Positions 24,963-38,500 of a stretch of DNA of 43,409 nucleotides are shown here, in pieces (the stretch's first letter is position 1; every line of letters begins with the position of its first letter). The DNA lies in NCBI GenBank assembly GCA_027490725.1, contig JAIXXN010000041.1, forward strand, positions 1 to 43,409, given 5' to 3'. Both the position numbers and the translations under genes were made by a program. The notes below the pieces were generated by a model that was not told the origin of the DNA, did no database searches, and worked only from the letters and a program-made list of their open reading frames with translations. Origin of the DNA: Oxalobacteraceae bacterium (GTDB lineage Bacteria > Pseudomonadota > Gammaproteobacteria > Burkholderiales > Burkholderiaceae_D).

Positions 24963-27900
24963 TAGCGCTTCCGGGCTTGTAGCGGCCTGGTACAAGGCTG
25001 CCTCGGCCTGCTGCGGCAGGACGCTGGCCGCTTCGTAAGGACTGGCCAGCAGCGCCGCAATGCCGATGCGCAGGCTGCCCGGGCCACTGCGCGGGAGTTC
25101 AGCGGCCTCCATGCCGGCGCGGATCTGCTTCGCCAGCAGTGCGACTTCCTCCTGACTGACGCCGGGCGCCAGAAACGCGAACTGGTCGGCGCCATAGCGG
25201 GCCAGCGTATCGCCAGCGCGATGCATGCAGCGTTGCAGCGCGTGCGCCACCCGCCGTAGCATGGCGTCGGCTTCGGACTGGCCATGCAGTTCGGAATACA
25301 GATCCATCTGATCGATTGCCAGCAGTCCCATCGCCAGCGGCTTTTCCTCGCGTGCGGCGCGGCGCCATTCACTTGCCAACTGGTCGTCGAAGCTGCGCCG
25401 GTTGGCCAGTCCGGTCAGTTTGTCGCTAGCGCTCAGATATGCCAGTTTGTGCTCGGCCTGACGTAGCGCCTCGCTGCGTTCGGCCAGCAGGGCTTCCAGT
25501 TCCTGCGCACGGGCGCGCCAGCGGCGCATTAGCCAGCGCGCCAGAATCGCTGCGGCCAGCAGCACCAGTGCCGCCTGTAAGGCCCGCGCCCAGCCGGTCT
25601 GCCACGGTGGTGGCGTGATGGTAATCGGCAGGATAATTTCGTCACGTGCGGCCACGCCTTTGTTATTCGTGCCTTGCAGATGGAAGTGATATTTGCCCGG
25701 CGCCAGATTGGTATAAGTGGCCACCGGACGACTGGCGTCGGCCTGCACTGGCTGTTTATCGAAGCCTTCCAGCCAGTAGCTATAGGCATTGCGGCGCGGT
25801 TCGGCGTAGTGCAGGGCTGCGAATTCGAGGGAGATGGTGTTGGCGCTCCAGGGCACCGTCAGTGCCAGTGGCCGGGTCAGTGTGCCATCGAGCTGCACGC
25901 CTTCCGGCAAGGCTCCGGCACCAAGCGAGCGATTCAGCACGCGGATATCGGTAATCGACAATTGCGGCGGGCGCGAGGCGCTGCTGTGGATGGCCGGATT
26001 GACGGCGGTGATGCCGCTGCTGCTGCCGAAGTACAGCAGACCGTCGCTGCTGTTGGCCGCCGAATCCATGTAGAAGCCTTCGGTTAGACCGTCTTCGACC
26101 GCGTACTCGGTGACGGTGCCGGAAACCGGGTCGATCTTGCTCATGCCGGCGGCCGTAGTGACCCAGATAAAACCGTTTTTATCGGTGCGGATCGCTTCGA
26201 TCAGACGGTTACCGAGTTCACCTTTTTCCTGAATACGGGTCACCGTGAACTGGCCGTTTTTATCTGTCACCACATGGTTCAGGCCCTTCGAGGTGCCGAT
26301 CCACATGCTGCCGTCGGCATCCTGATGCATGGTGCTGACCCGGTCACTACTCAGGCTGGCCGGATTACCGGGTTCGAGGCGGAAGTGACGGAATTTACCG
26401 GTGACCGGATCGCGCATATCGAGTCCGCCGCCGCGATAGAATTCGCCGGTCCAGACCCGTCCTGCACGATCCTCGATGACGGTGGTGGCGCCATTCACGC
26501 TGCGGCTGTGCGGATCCTTGGGATCGTGCGCAAAGCTTTGCGTGCTGTCGTCGTCGGGGTTGTAGCGCAGCAGTGCCGTGCCGGTGGCTAGCCACAACAC
26601 TCCGCCACGACCCGGTGCAATGGCGTTGACGAAGTTGGTGGTCTTGCTGCCGAAACGGATCACCTTGAACGGGCCATCCGGATGATCGAGCCGGTTCAGG
26701 CCTTCCGACGTGCCGACCCACAGCTTGCCATCGGGCGCCTGATAGGTGCTGTAGATAACGTTGGAACTGAGTGCGCCGGGGCGTTTCGGGATGGCGCTGT
26801 AGGTACGCAGCATGGCGCGCCGCACCGGATCGAAGAGCGCCAGACCGTCATCAAGGGCCAGCCAGAGTTGTCCACCGGCGGCGGCGCCGATGCTGCGCAC
26901 GAAGTTGCTGGACTTGACGAAATCGGGCTCGATATCGCGCGGCACAAAGCGTTCAAAACCGTGGTAGCCAAGATTGGCGCGGCTGACACCATCGGTCAGC
27001 GAACCGACCCACAGGGTGCCGGCGCGATCGCGCATGGTGGTGTTGATGGCGTCGCTGTTCAGACTATGGGCATCTTCGGCACGATGGCGGTAGCTCTGGA
27101 ACTGGCGCAGTTCGCGGTCATAGCGGATCAGACCAGCGGTGCGGGTGCTGATCCAGACGTCGCCGGCGCGGTCTTCATCGATATCGGTGACGCGCTTGGC
27201 CTGCACCGGTTGCAGCGTACGTTGCTCCCATGGCTGGCCGGCTTTCCAGGTGTAGACGCCATCGGCAGTGCCGATCCACAGTGTGCGGGCGCTGTCAAAA
27301 TACAAGGCCCGCACATCGTTCGACTTCGGGTTGGGTTGTGCCGCATCATCCACCCGGAAATGCTGGAAGCCCTGCGCGCCGGGCGCCAGATAATCGAGTC
27401 CACCGGGCCAGGTCGAGGCAAACACGCCGCCTTTATTGTCCACCGCGACCGCGTTGACATCGTTGAACGTCAGGCTATCAGGACGGGCATCGTCGTGCTG
27501 GTAGATCAAGAATCGCTTGGTACGCGGATCGAAGTGTTGTAAGCCGCCCCAGGTCGCCAGCCACATGCCGCCACGGTTGTCGCTGATGATGCGGCGGATG
27601 ATGCGCGCGTTAGGCGGGCCGTCGTCCGGATGGTAGCGTTTAAAACCATTGGTCACCGGATCGAAACTGGCCAGACCTTCGTCGGTACCGATCCACAGAC
27701 GGCCGGTTTCATCCTCGAACAGCGCGGTGACGCGTCCACCTGGCAAGCTGGCCGGGTTGGAGGGATCGTTCAGGAAGCGTAGCTGTTTGTGGCCGTCGTG
27801 ACGGAACAGGCCTCCTTCGATGGTGCCGATCCAGACGAAACCCTGACGGTCCTGCAGGATGCTGAGGATGGCGCGGCTATCGGCGCCCAGCGAATCGACG

Positions 27901-28007
27901 GCGGTAAATGCCAGTGGACGTGGCGCTGCCGATACTGCCGGTGTCGCACCAGAAAGCGCGCTGACCAGCAGTAAAGCCGTGTAAAAACGTCCGGAAATGC
28001 GCAACAT
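24945..28007 (-). CDS. Two-component-regulator-propeller protein with Y_Y_Y, TM and degenerate GGDEF domain
   Basis: 1020-residue sensor. A signal peptide or N-terminal anchor (ALLLVSALSG) is followed by about 14 Reg_prop repeats of the form xWIGTxxGLxxxDP, enough for two seven-bladed propellers, to about residue 680. A Y_Y_Y domain follows (SYWLEGFDKQ, TYTNLAPGKYHF), one transmembrane helix (RALQAALVLLAAAILARWL), a short coiled coil, and a diguanylate-cyclase-like domain from ASDKLTGLANRRSF. The active-site GGDEF motif reads GADQF at residues 939-943: the second Gly is Ala and the catalytic Glu is Gln, so cyclase activity is doubtful; it may bind GTP or act by interaction. Such periplasmic propellers in Bacteroidota hybrid sensors detect glycan fragments, which suits a site beside a glycan locus (inference). 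Divergent from the hybrid kinase gene. Confidence 0.9.
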   Translation of the reverse strand: MLRISGRFYTALLLVSALSGATPAVSAAPRPLAFTAVDSLGADSRAILSILQDRQGFVWIGTIEGGLFRHDGHKQLRFLNDPSNPASLPGGRVTALFEDETGRLWIGTDEGLASFDPVTNGFKRYHPDDGPPNARIIRRIISDNRGGMWLATWGGLQHFDPRTKRFLIYQHDDARPDSLTFNDVNAVAVDNKGGVFASTWPGGLDYLAPGAQGFQHFRVDDAAQPNPKSNDVRALYFDSARTLWIGTADGVYTWKAGQPWEQRTLQPVQAKRVTDIDEDRAGDVWISTRTAGLIRYDRELRQFQSYRHRAEDAHSLNSDAINTTMRDRAGTLWVGSLTDGVSRANLGYHGFERFVPRDIEPDFVKSSNFVRSIGAAAGGQLWLALDDGLALFDPVRRAMLRTYSAIPKRPGALSSNVIYSTYQAPDGKLWVGTSEGLNRLDHPDGPFKVIRFGSKTTNFVNAIAPGRGGVLWLATGTALLRYNPDDDSTQSFAHDPKDPHSRSVNGATTVIEDRAGRVWTGEFYRGGGLDMRDPVTGKFRHFRLEPGNPASLSSDRVSTMHQDADGSMWIGTSKGLNHVVTDKNGQFTVTRIQEKGELGNRLIEAIRTDKNGFIWVTTAAGMSKIDPVSGTVTEYAVEDGLTEGFYMDSAANSSDGLLYFGSSSGITAVNPAIHSSASRPPQLSITDIRVLNRSLGAGALPEGVQLDGTLTRPLALTVPWSANTISLEFAALHYAEPRRNAYSYWLEGFDKQPVQADASRPVATYTNLAPGKYHFHLQGTNNKGVAARDEIILPITITPPPWQTGWARALQAALVLLAAAILARWLMRRWRARAQELEALLAERSEALRQAEHKLAYLSASDKLTGLANRRSFDDQLASEWRRAAREEKPLAMGLLAIDQMDLYSELHGQSEADAMLRRVAHALQRCMHRAGDTLARYGADQFAFLAPGVSQEEVALLAKQIRAGMEAAELPRSGPGSLRIGIAALLASPYEAASVLPQQAEAALYQAATSPEALSEIHG

Positions 28008-28092
28008 CGTCGATCCTCGTCAGGTGAACCCGCAGCCGGCGTACCCGGGGCTGGGGCGTGGTGCGGGCAGTAAATCACAGAATTGAACCATG

Positions 28093-28106
28093 TGGAAGCG
28101 CTTACA
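28093..28106. promoter_or_regulatory. LacI/GalR-type palindrome in the divergent promoter region
   Basis: TGGAAGC-GCTTACA is an even palindrome with a central CG and two mismatched positions, the classical LacI/GalR operator form. It ends 14 bp before a -10-like TATACT (28121-28126) for the kinase gene, so a bound protein would cover its -35 region. It differs from the odd GTTTANTAAAC sites of the glycan locus and probably belongs to another regulator. Confidence 0.55.
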
Positions 28107-28147
28107 GTGTACTTTTCAGTTATACTCTATTGTCAAATATTTATGCA

Positions 28148-31950
<3,803 letters not shown>

Positions 31951-31954
<4 letters not shown>

Positions 31955-33057
31955 GCATCACCGCACGCAAGCCGGTCATTCTAGTGGTTGACGACACCCC
32001 GGAAAAATTAACGCTGATGAGTGATCTGCTGTCGGAGCAGTACACCGTGAAGGTCGCGCCAAGTGGTCAGCGTGCCTTGAAAATCGCCCAGAGTGACAAG
32101 GCGCCCGACCTGATCCTGCTGGACGTGATGATGCCGGAAATGGATGGCTATGAAGTGTGCCGCCGTCTCAAGGCCGATCCCGTATCGGCCGGTATCCCGG
32201 TGATTTTCCTGACCGCGAAGACCGAGCGCGAAGATGAGCAGCTGGGCTTTGATCTGGGGGCGGTGGATTACATCACCAAGCCGGTCAGCCCGCCAATCGT
32301 GCTGGCACGCGTACAGACCCACCTGGCGCTGAAAGCCTCGGCCGATTTCCTGCGCGACCAGAACGCCTACCTCGAGCAGGAAGTCCAGCGCCGTACCGAC
32401 GAGGTGCAGGCGCTGCAGGACGTGACGATCCTGATCATGGCATCGCTGGCGGAAACCCGCGATAACGAAACCGGTAACCATATTCTGCGCACCCAGCATT
32501 ACGTCAAACTGCTAGCCGAATATCTGGTGCCGCATCCGCGCTTCAATGCCACGCTGACGCCGCGCTATATTACCCAGCTGTTCAAATCAGCGCCGCTGCA
32601 CGACATCGGCAAAGTCGGTATTCCCGACCGTATCCTGCTCAAACCGGGAAAACTCGATCCGGACGAATTCGAGATCATGAAAACTCACACCACGCTGGGG
32701 CGCAACGCCATCGTGCATGCGGAATTAGGACTGGGCGTCAATGTGCCGTTTCTTGAAACTGCCAAAGAGATCTGCTATTCGCACCAGGAGAAATGGGATG
32801 GCAGCGGTTATCCGGAGGGACTGGCCGGTGACGCGATTCCGCTGTCGGCCCGATTAATGGCGGTGGCCGATGTGTATGACGCGCTGATTTCGCGGCGCGC
32901 CTACAAGGAGCCGAAGACCCATGAAGAGGCGCTGGCGATTATGCAGCAGGGGCGCGGCAGTCATTTCGATGCCGACATTCTGGACGCTTTCCTGACTTTG
33001 CAGAACGAATTCCGCGCCATTGCGGCGCGTTACGCGGACCACGATCAGGCGGTGTGA
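31951..33057 (+). CDS. Response regulator with HD-GYP phosphodiesterase domain
   Basis: 368 residues. N-terminal receiver with D58 (LLDVMMPEMDGYEVC) and Lys in ITKPV, a coiled linker (about 125-155), and an HD-GYP domain with HDIGK, ETGNH, SHQEKWDGSGYPEGL and RLMAVADVYDAL. All metal-binding and GYP residues are present, so it should hydrolyse cyclic di-GMP when activated by phosphorylation. AAGGAAC precedes the ATG, which overlaps the kinase stop, making the kinase its likely partner. Cytoplasmic. Confidence 0.93.
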
Positions 33058-33067
33058 CGGTGTTTGC

Positions 33068-33108
33068 GGCCTGCCGCTGCGGCCGATGCAGCAGCGGCAG
33101 GCCGGTTT
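33068..33108. terminator. Bidirectional terminator-like hairpin
   Basis: GGCCTGCCGCTGC (33068-33080) and GCAGCGGCAGGCC (33091-33103) form a perfect 13-bp stem with a 10-nt loop, followed by GGTTTGC. It fills the 54-bp gap between the convergent HD-GYP and binding-protein genes and could serve both. Confidence 0.75.
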
Positions 33109-33111
33109 GCA

Positions 33112-34245
33112 TCAGTAGCTGGTGATGGCGGACGGCTGACCGCCTTTGAAGTTAAAGATCGTCACTGGCGACTGCTTCATATCGCCGCGGGCATCGAAGC
33201 TGTAGCTGCCGGCCACGCCTTTGTATTCGCCGGCACTGATCACCGCGCCGACTTTTTGCGGGTCGAGCGAATTGGCCTTCTGCATAGCCTGCGCATACAT
33301 CATGGTGGCGTCGTAGTAGGCCGCGGCATACACGTCGGCGTCCTGCTTGAAGCGCGCCTTGAAGCGTGCCTTGAAGGCCGGGCCACTGGCGGCCTTGTCG
33401 AGAATCGCGCCGCCTTGCGAGCATAGGACGTTTTCACCGACCGCCTCGCCGCCGAGTTTGCCCATCTCCGCCGTGCAGATGGTGTCGCCGCCCAGCAGTT
33501 TGGCATTGATGCCCAGCTGCTTCATCTGGCGTGCCATCGGCGCACCCTGCGGGGCATAACCGCCGAAGAAGATCGCTTCGACTTTTTTGGTTTTCAGCTT
33601 GGTCAGAATGGCGCTGAAGTCGAACGATTTATCGGTAGTGAATTCGTGGCCTGCGACGGTCATGCCGGAAGCTTTGGCCTGTTTTTTGAATTCTTCTGCC
33701 ACACCCTGACCGAAGGCGGTGCGATCATCGATGACGGCCACGGTTTTCAGTTTCAGTTCACTGGCTGCATACAGCGCCATTTTTCCGCCCAGTTGCGAGT
33801 CGCTGGCATTGACGCGGAACAGACCTTTATAGCCTTGCTGGGTCAGTTTCGGATTGGTGGCAACGCTGGCGATCAGCACACCGGCATCGTTATAGGCACG
33901 CGAAGCGGGAATCGCCACGCCCGAATTGTAGGGACCCACCACGAACTTCACGCCCTGATCGATCAGCTTCTGGGCCGCAGCGACACCGGCTTTCGGGTCG
34001 CCCTGATCATCTTCCGATTGCAGTTCGAAGCGGATTTTTTTGCCAGCCACGGTAATCGGTTTGGCATTCAGCTCCTCTACCGCCAGCCGCGCACCGCTTT
34101 CATTGTCCTTGCCGGAGAAAGCCTGTGCACCGGACAGCGGGCCGCTGTGGCCAATTTTGACGATCATCTCCTGAGCCTGAGCGTAGCTCTGGACGCCGGT
34201 GGCAGCCAGTATTGCGGCGGCCAGTGCGAGGTGCTTCAATTTCAT
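33112..34245 (-). CDS. Periplasmic branched-chain amino-acid (LivK-type) binding protein
   Basis: 377 residues with a signal peptide (LALAAAILAATGVQSYAQA) and the type 1 periplasmic-binding fold (Peripla_BP_6). VKIGHSGPLSG, NGARLAVEELNA-like wording, FVVGPYNSGVAIPAS, TAFGQGVAEEFKK and DVYAAAYYDATMMYAQA are typical of LivJ/LivK. No LivHMGF permease or ATPase is present within the window, so it works with distant partners or as a sensor component. A near-perfect 12-bp tandem repeat (33346-33381) encodes the repeated FKAR. Ligand specificity is uncertain. Confidence 0.9.
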   Translation of the reverse strand: MKLKHLALAAAILAATGVQSYAQAQEMIVKIGHSGPLSGAQAFSGKDNESGARLAVEELNAKPITVAGKKIRFELQSEDDQGDPKAGVAAAQKLIDQGVKFVVGPYNSGVAIPASRAYNDAGVLIASVATNPKLTQQGYKGLFRVNASDSQLGGKMALYAASELKLKTVAVIDDRTAFGQGVAEEFKKQAKASGMTVAGHEFTTDKSFDFSAILTKLKTKKVEAIFFGGYAPQGAPMARQMKQLGINAKLLGGDTICTAEMGKLGGEAVGENVLCSQGGAILDKAASGPAFKARFKARFKQDADVYAAAYYDATMMYAQAMQKANSLDPQKVGAVISAGEYKGVAGSYSFDARGDMKQSPVTIFNFKGGQPSAITSY

Positions 34246-34279
34246 GGGATCTCCGAGTATAGGTGTGGTGGTTGAATAG

Positions 34280-34314
34280 CACGATTATCGCTAAAAACGG
34301 AAAAGATTATCGTG
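34280..34314. promoter_or_regulatory. Inverted/direct repeat upstream of the binding-protein gene
   Basis: CACGATTATC (34280-34289) and GATTATCGTG (34305-34314) are inverted with one mismatch; GATTATCG is also an exact direct repeat 22 bp apart. It lies 35-70 bp upstream of the minus-strand start and may bind a regulator of this gene. Confidence 0.4.
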
Positions 34315-34379
34315 TGACTTGGGCTGGACATCGGGCTTTTTTGTGCGCTGCCCGTGCAGAAAGTCGCCGGCATCCGAAT

Positions 34380-35483
34380 TTAATTCGGCCACTGGCTTGG
34401 CGCGAACCAGCGCCGCACATGCTCGGCCACGGTGGCCGGGGCAATCGCCGTCATACAGGGGCAGGGCACCGCCAGCGTGCTGGCGGCAGTGTCGATGCGG
34501 CGTTCGCCACGGCAGCGTACCTGACTGTGGATCACGCTGGCCGAGGCACCCAGCGGACGCCAGCGCCGCACATCGCTCTGGCGCGACTGGAACAGTCCCA
34601 GCGTATGGATGCCCAGCGCTGCGGCCAGATGTAGCGGCCCGGTACTGCCAGCGATCAGGCCATCACAGGCACTGATAAAGACCATGAATTCGGTAAGTGA
34701 CATCTGCCCCACCAGATCCGTCACATTGGCAGCGCCGGCATGGCGCTGCAATAGCGGCTGCAGGCTGGCCCGGTCTTCGGCGGTGCCGCAGATGAACCAC
34801 TGGACTTGCTGCGGGTCGATAGCGTTGATCAGCTCCGAATAGAACATCAGCGGCCACTGATGCGAACGCGCGGTGACCAGCGCCGGGCTGAGAATCACGC
34901 TGCGCCGGCCTTGCGCGTAACGGGCCGGATGCAGGCGCGCGGCAGCATCGGCACTCGCCGCTGCCGGCGGTGACAGGCGGCATAGTGCCGGTACTTCGGC
35001 GTCGTCTTCCACCACTATCCCCAGCGGGCGCAGATACTGCAGGTCGAGCAGGCGTTTATTCAGACCGGAATTGGGCGAGGAGATCGGCACCAGATGGGTG
35101 CAGCGGCGCCAGTTATACAGGCGGAACAGGGAGCCGATCCGGATCGGCAGCGCAGCATCGTAGGCGCATTGCGCCAGCCGCCGGCATGGATTGACCTGAA
35201 TGAAAATATCGGGATGGACGGCGGCCAGTAGCGCGGTCAGTTCCTGGGGATTTTCCGGCGCGGCATAGACTTCATCGACATCGGGACAGTGCCGCGCAAT
35301 CTCGGCGGTACGGCGATTGGTCAGCAAAATTACGGTGCAGCGCGGATCATGCCGCTTCAGGGCGGCGGCCATCGGCAGGCTGATAACCAGATCGCCCAGT
35401 TGGGTGGTTTTGGCCAGCATGATGCGCCGGCCTGCGGCCTGCGCTGCGGGCGGTAAAGGCTGCAGCTTATGGAAAAACGCCAT
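34380..35483 (-). CDS. Glycosyltransferase family 9 (heptosyltransferase-like) protein
   Basis: 367 residues with the GT9 two-Rossmann-domain pattern: MLAKTTQLGDLVISLPMAAALK near the N-terminus, LLTNRRTAEIARHCPDVDEV, WPLMFYSELI, and the donor-site region DLVGQMSLTEFMVFISACDGLIAGSTGPLHLAAALGIHTLGLF, described here in pieces. Members transfer heptose or related sugars to lipopolysaccharide core. Start 35483 is chosen because GGAG lies 11 nt upstream; an ATG at 35528 is also in frame but has no ribosome site. It stands alone, and an LPS role is inferred from family only. Confidence 0.82.
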   Translation of the reverse strand: MAFFHKLQPLPPAAQAAGRRIMLAKTTQLGDLVISLPMAAALKRHDPRCTVILLTNRRTAEIARHCPDVDEVYAAPENPQELTALLAAVHPDIFIQVNPCRRLAQCAYDAALPIRIGSLFRLYNWRRCTHLVPISSPNSGLNKRLLDLQYLRPLGIVVEDDAEVPALCRLSPPAAASADAAARLHPARYAQGRRSVILSPALVTARSHQWPLMFYSELINAIDPQQVQWFICGTAEDRASLQPLLQRHAGAANVTDLVGQMSLTEFMVFISACDGLIAGSTGPLHLAAALGIHTLGLFQSRQSDVRRWRPLGASASVIHSQVRCRGERRIDTAASTLAVPCPCMTAIAPATVAEHVRRWFAPSQWPN

Positions 35484-35582
35484 GATCTGAAATACTCCGT
35501 GTGTCCACAGGAAGTATCGCATATTCATGGCGTGTACTGCAGGCCGAATTGTATCGGCGTCTTTACACCTCGGCGCTTGGGG

Positions 35583-38500
35583 TTAGCCGCCTGCTACCTG
35601 AGACAGCGGCTCGGTAGGCTGAGGTTCCGGCCGGCGCGGTAGATCGTGATCGTGATCGCCCGGATCGCGACGCAGCCTGCGCATCAGCCGTTTCAGCAGA
35701 TGTTCCAGATCGTCGATGTAGGTGAACACTGCCGGCACCACCAGCAAACTCAGTAAAGTCGACGTAATCAGGCCGCCTATCACCGTAATCGCCATCGGTG
35801 AACGGAAACTCGGATCGGCTCCCATCCCCAGTGCCAGCGGCATCATGCCGGCGCCCATCGCGATGGTGGTCATCAGAATCGGACGGCTGCGTTTATGGCA
35901 GGCGTCGACCAGCGCATCGAAGCGGCTCATGCCGTCCTGACGTGCCAGAATCGCATAGTCGACCAGCAGAATCGAGTTCTTGGTGACGATCCCCATCAGC
36001 ATGATCAGACCGATCATCGACGGCATCGACAGCGCCCGCCCGGTAATCAGCAGCGCCACGAAAGCGCCGCCGATGGATAGCGGCAGTGCGGCCAGAATCG
36101 TCACCGGCTGCATGAAGTCCTTGAACAGCAACACCAGCACGCAATAGATGCACAGCACCCCGATCAGCATGGCGATACCGAAGCTGGCAAACAGCGCGGC
36201 CATTTCCTGGGTGTCGCCCAGTTCTGCAATCTGCACCGATGGCGGCAGATTTTTCAGGGTGGGCAGAGCCCGCGCTTCATCATTAACTTCGCCCAGCGAA
36301 CGTTTGCCCAGTTCCACCTCGAGCGTGACGTTGCGGCTACGATTCAGACGGTTGATCTGTGCCGGACCGCTTTCCACCGCAATGCTGGCCACAGTCGCCA
36401 GCAGCACCGGACCATTCTTGCCCGGTACCGTCAGACGGCCGATGGCGTCCAGATCGGCGCGCACCGCGTCGGGCAGCTTGACGCGGATCGGCACCTGCCG
36501 TTCCGGCAGGTTCAGTTTGGTCAGATCGGTATCGTAGTCACCGGCAGTCGCGACGCGCACGGTCTGGCCGATGGCTGCGGCGGTGACACCCAGATCGGCG
36601 GCCTTGGCAAAGTCCGGCGTGACGATGATTTCCGGGCGTACCAGCGAGGCGCTGGAGCGCACATTGCCCACGCCCTGCAGGGTACGCAGTTCACGTTCGG
36701 CCTTCTGCGCGGTTTCTGCCAGTGCTAGCGGATCTTCACTGCGTAATACCAGCTGCATCATGACGCCATTGTCGGCGGGGCCGACCTTGAAGCGGGCGCC
36801 CGGGATGGCATCCAGATGGTGCCGGATTTCCGTTTCCAGATCGGCCATCGATTGTTTGCGTTCGCTACGATGCACGGTGCTCAGTGTCAGCACGGCGCTG
36901 CGCGCCTCGGCCGCTGCGCCGGGTGCAAAGGTATCCCCGCTGGAGCCGCCACCGACCGAACTGAAGACCGAGGTGATCCCCTTTACCTGCATTGCCGCCA
37001 GACGCGCGCGTTCTGCAATGACGCGCGTTTCGGCCAGCGTGGAGCCGGGAGGCAGTTCCAGATTGATCTGGGTCTGCGAACGATCGGCTGCCGGCACGAA
37101 GCCGGTTGGCAGCAGGCCGACCAGCATGATGGAAGCAACGAAGAAGGCCATCGAGGCAGCCGCCGTCACCAGTCGGTGCTGCAGGCACCAGCGCATCACG
37201 CGCAGATAGCGCTGCATCAGCCAGCCGTCTGGCCGCTGCTGGTGCACGGTCGGTTTCAGCAGGTAGGCAGCCATCATCGGCGTTAGCAGACGCGCTACCA
37301 CCAGCGAGGCCAGCACGGCAACCACGGCAGTCCAGCCGAACTGTTTGAAGAACAGGCCGGGAATACCGCCCATGAAGGCCGTCGGCAAAAACACGGCGAC
37401 CAGCGCAAAGGTGGTGGCAATCACCGCCATACCGATTTCGTCGGCCGCTTCCATGGCCGCCTGCATCGGTGTCTTACCCATGCGCAGGTGGCGTTCGATG
37501 TTCTCGATTTCGACGATCGCATCATCGACCAGCACACCGACCACCAGTGCCAGCGAGAGCAACGTCACGGTATTCAGGGTGTAGCCAAACAGGTAGATGC
37601 CGAGGAAGGCCGGCAGCACCGACAAGGGCAGCGCTGCCGCTGCCACCAGCGTGGCGCGCCAGTCGCGCAGGAACCACCATACCACCAGCACGGCCAGAAT
37701 CGCCCCTTCGTACAGCAATTCCATCGAACCGCCGAAATTCTCTTCGACTGGGAAGGCGTTATCGATGACCTGTTTCAGTTCCACGCGCGGATTGGCCTGC
37801 GCTAGCTCGGCGATGGCAGCCCGTGCGCCCTTGGCGACGGCCAGTTCGCTAGCGCCCTTGGTGCGGAAGATTTCGAAACCGACCACCGGCAAGCCATCCT
37901 GCATTGCCATGGCGCGCGGTTCGGAGACCGTGTCGCTCACCGTTGCTACCTGATCGAGACGGATCCGGCGACCATCGGTCAGCGGTAGTTCGATGGCGCC
38001 CAGTGCGGCGGCGCTTTTGACGGTGGCAATGGTACGCACCGCCTGTTCGGCACCGCTGACATCACCGCGCCCGCCCGGTGCTTCCTTCTGCACCAGTCGC
38101 AGCTGGCGCGAGACGTCGATGGCGGACACCCGCAGCGCGGCCATGCGGCCCTCGTCGAGTTCCACCCGGATCTCGCGCTTGACGCCACCCACCCGCTTGA
38201 TCGCGCCCACCCCGGGTACCGCCAGCAGGCGCTTGGCGACGGTGTTGTCGACGAACCAGCTCAGTTCCTGCGCATCGAGCTGCTCGCCCGGCGCTTGCGA
38301 AGCTGCGGCGGTGAAGGTCAGAATCACCCGGCCGGCGGTTGAGGCCTTGGTCACGCTCGGGTCACGCATTTCGGCCGGCATATCGGCTTTGACGCGTGCC
38401 ACGGCATCGCGTACATCGTTGACCGCATCGGCGATCGGCTTTTCGAGGATGAATTCCACGGTCGTCGTGGAAACCCCGTCCAGCACCGTGGTGTAGATGT

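Noticed and set aside
33346..33381. 12-bp tandem repeats inside the LivK-type gene
   Set aside because: They encode a repeated FKAR in an alpha helix where the family commonly has Lys/Arg/Phe repeats; coding constraint explains them.
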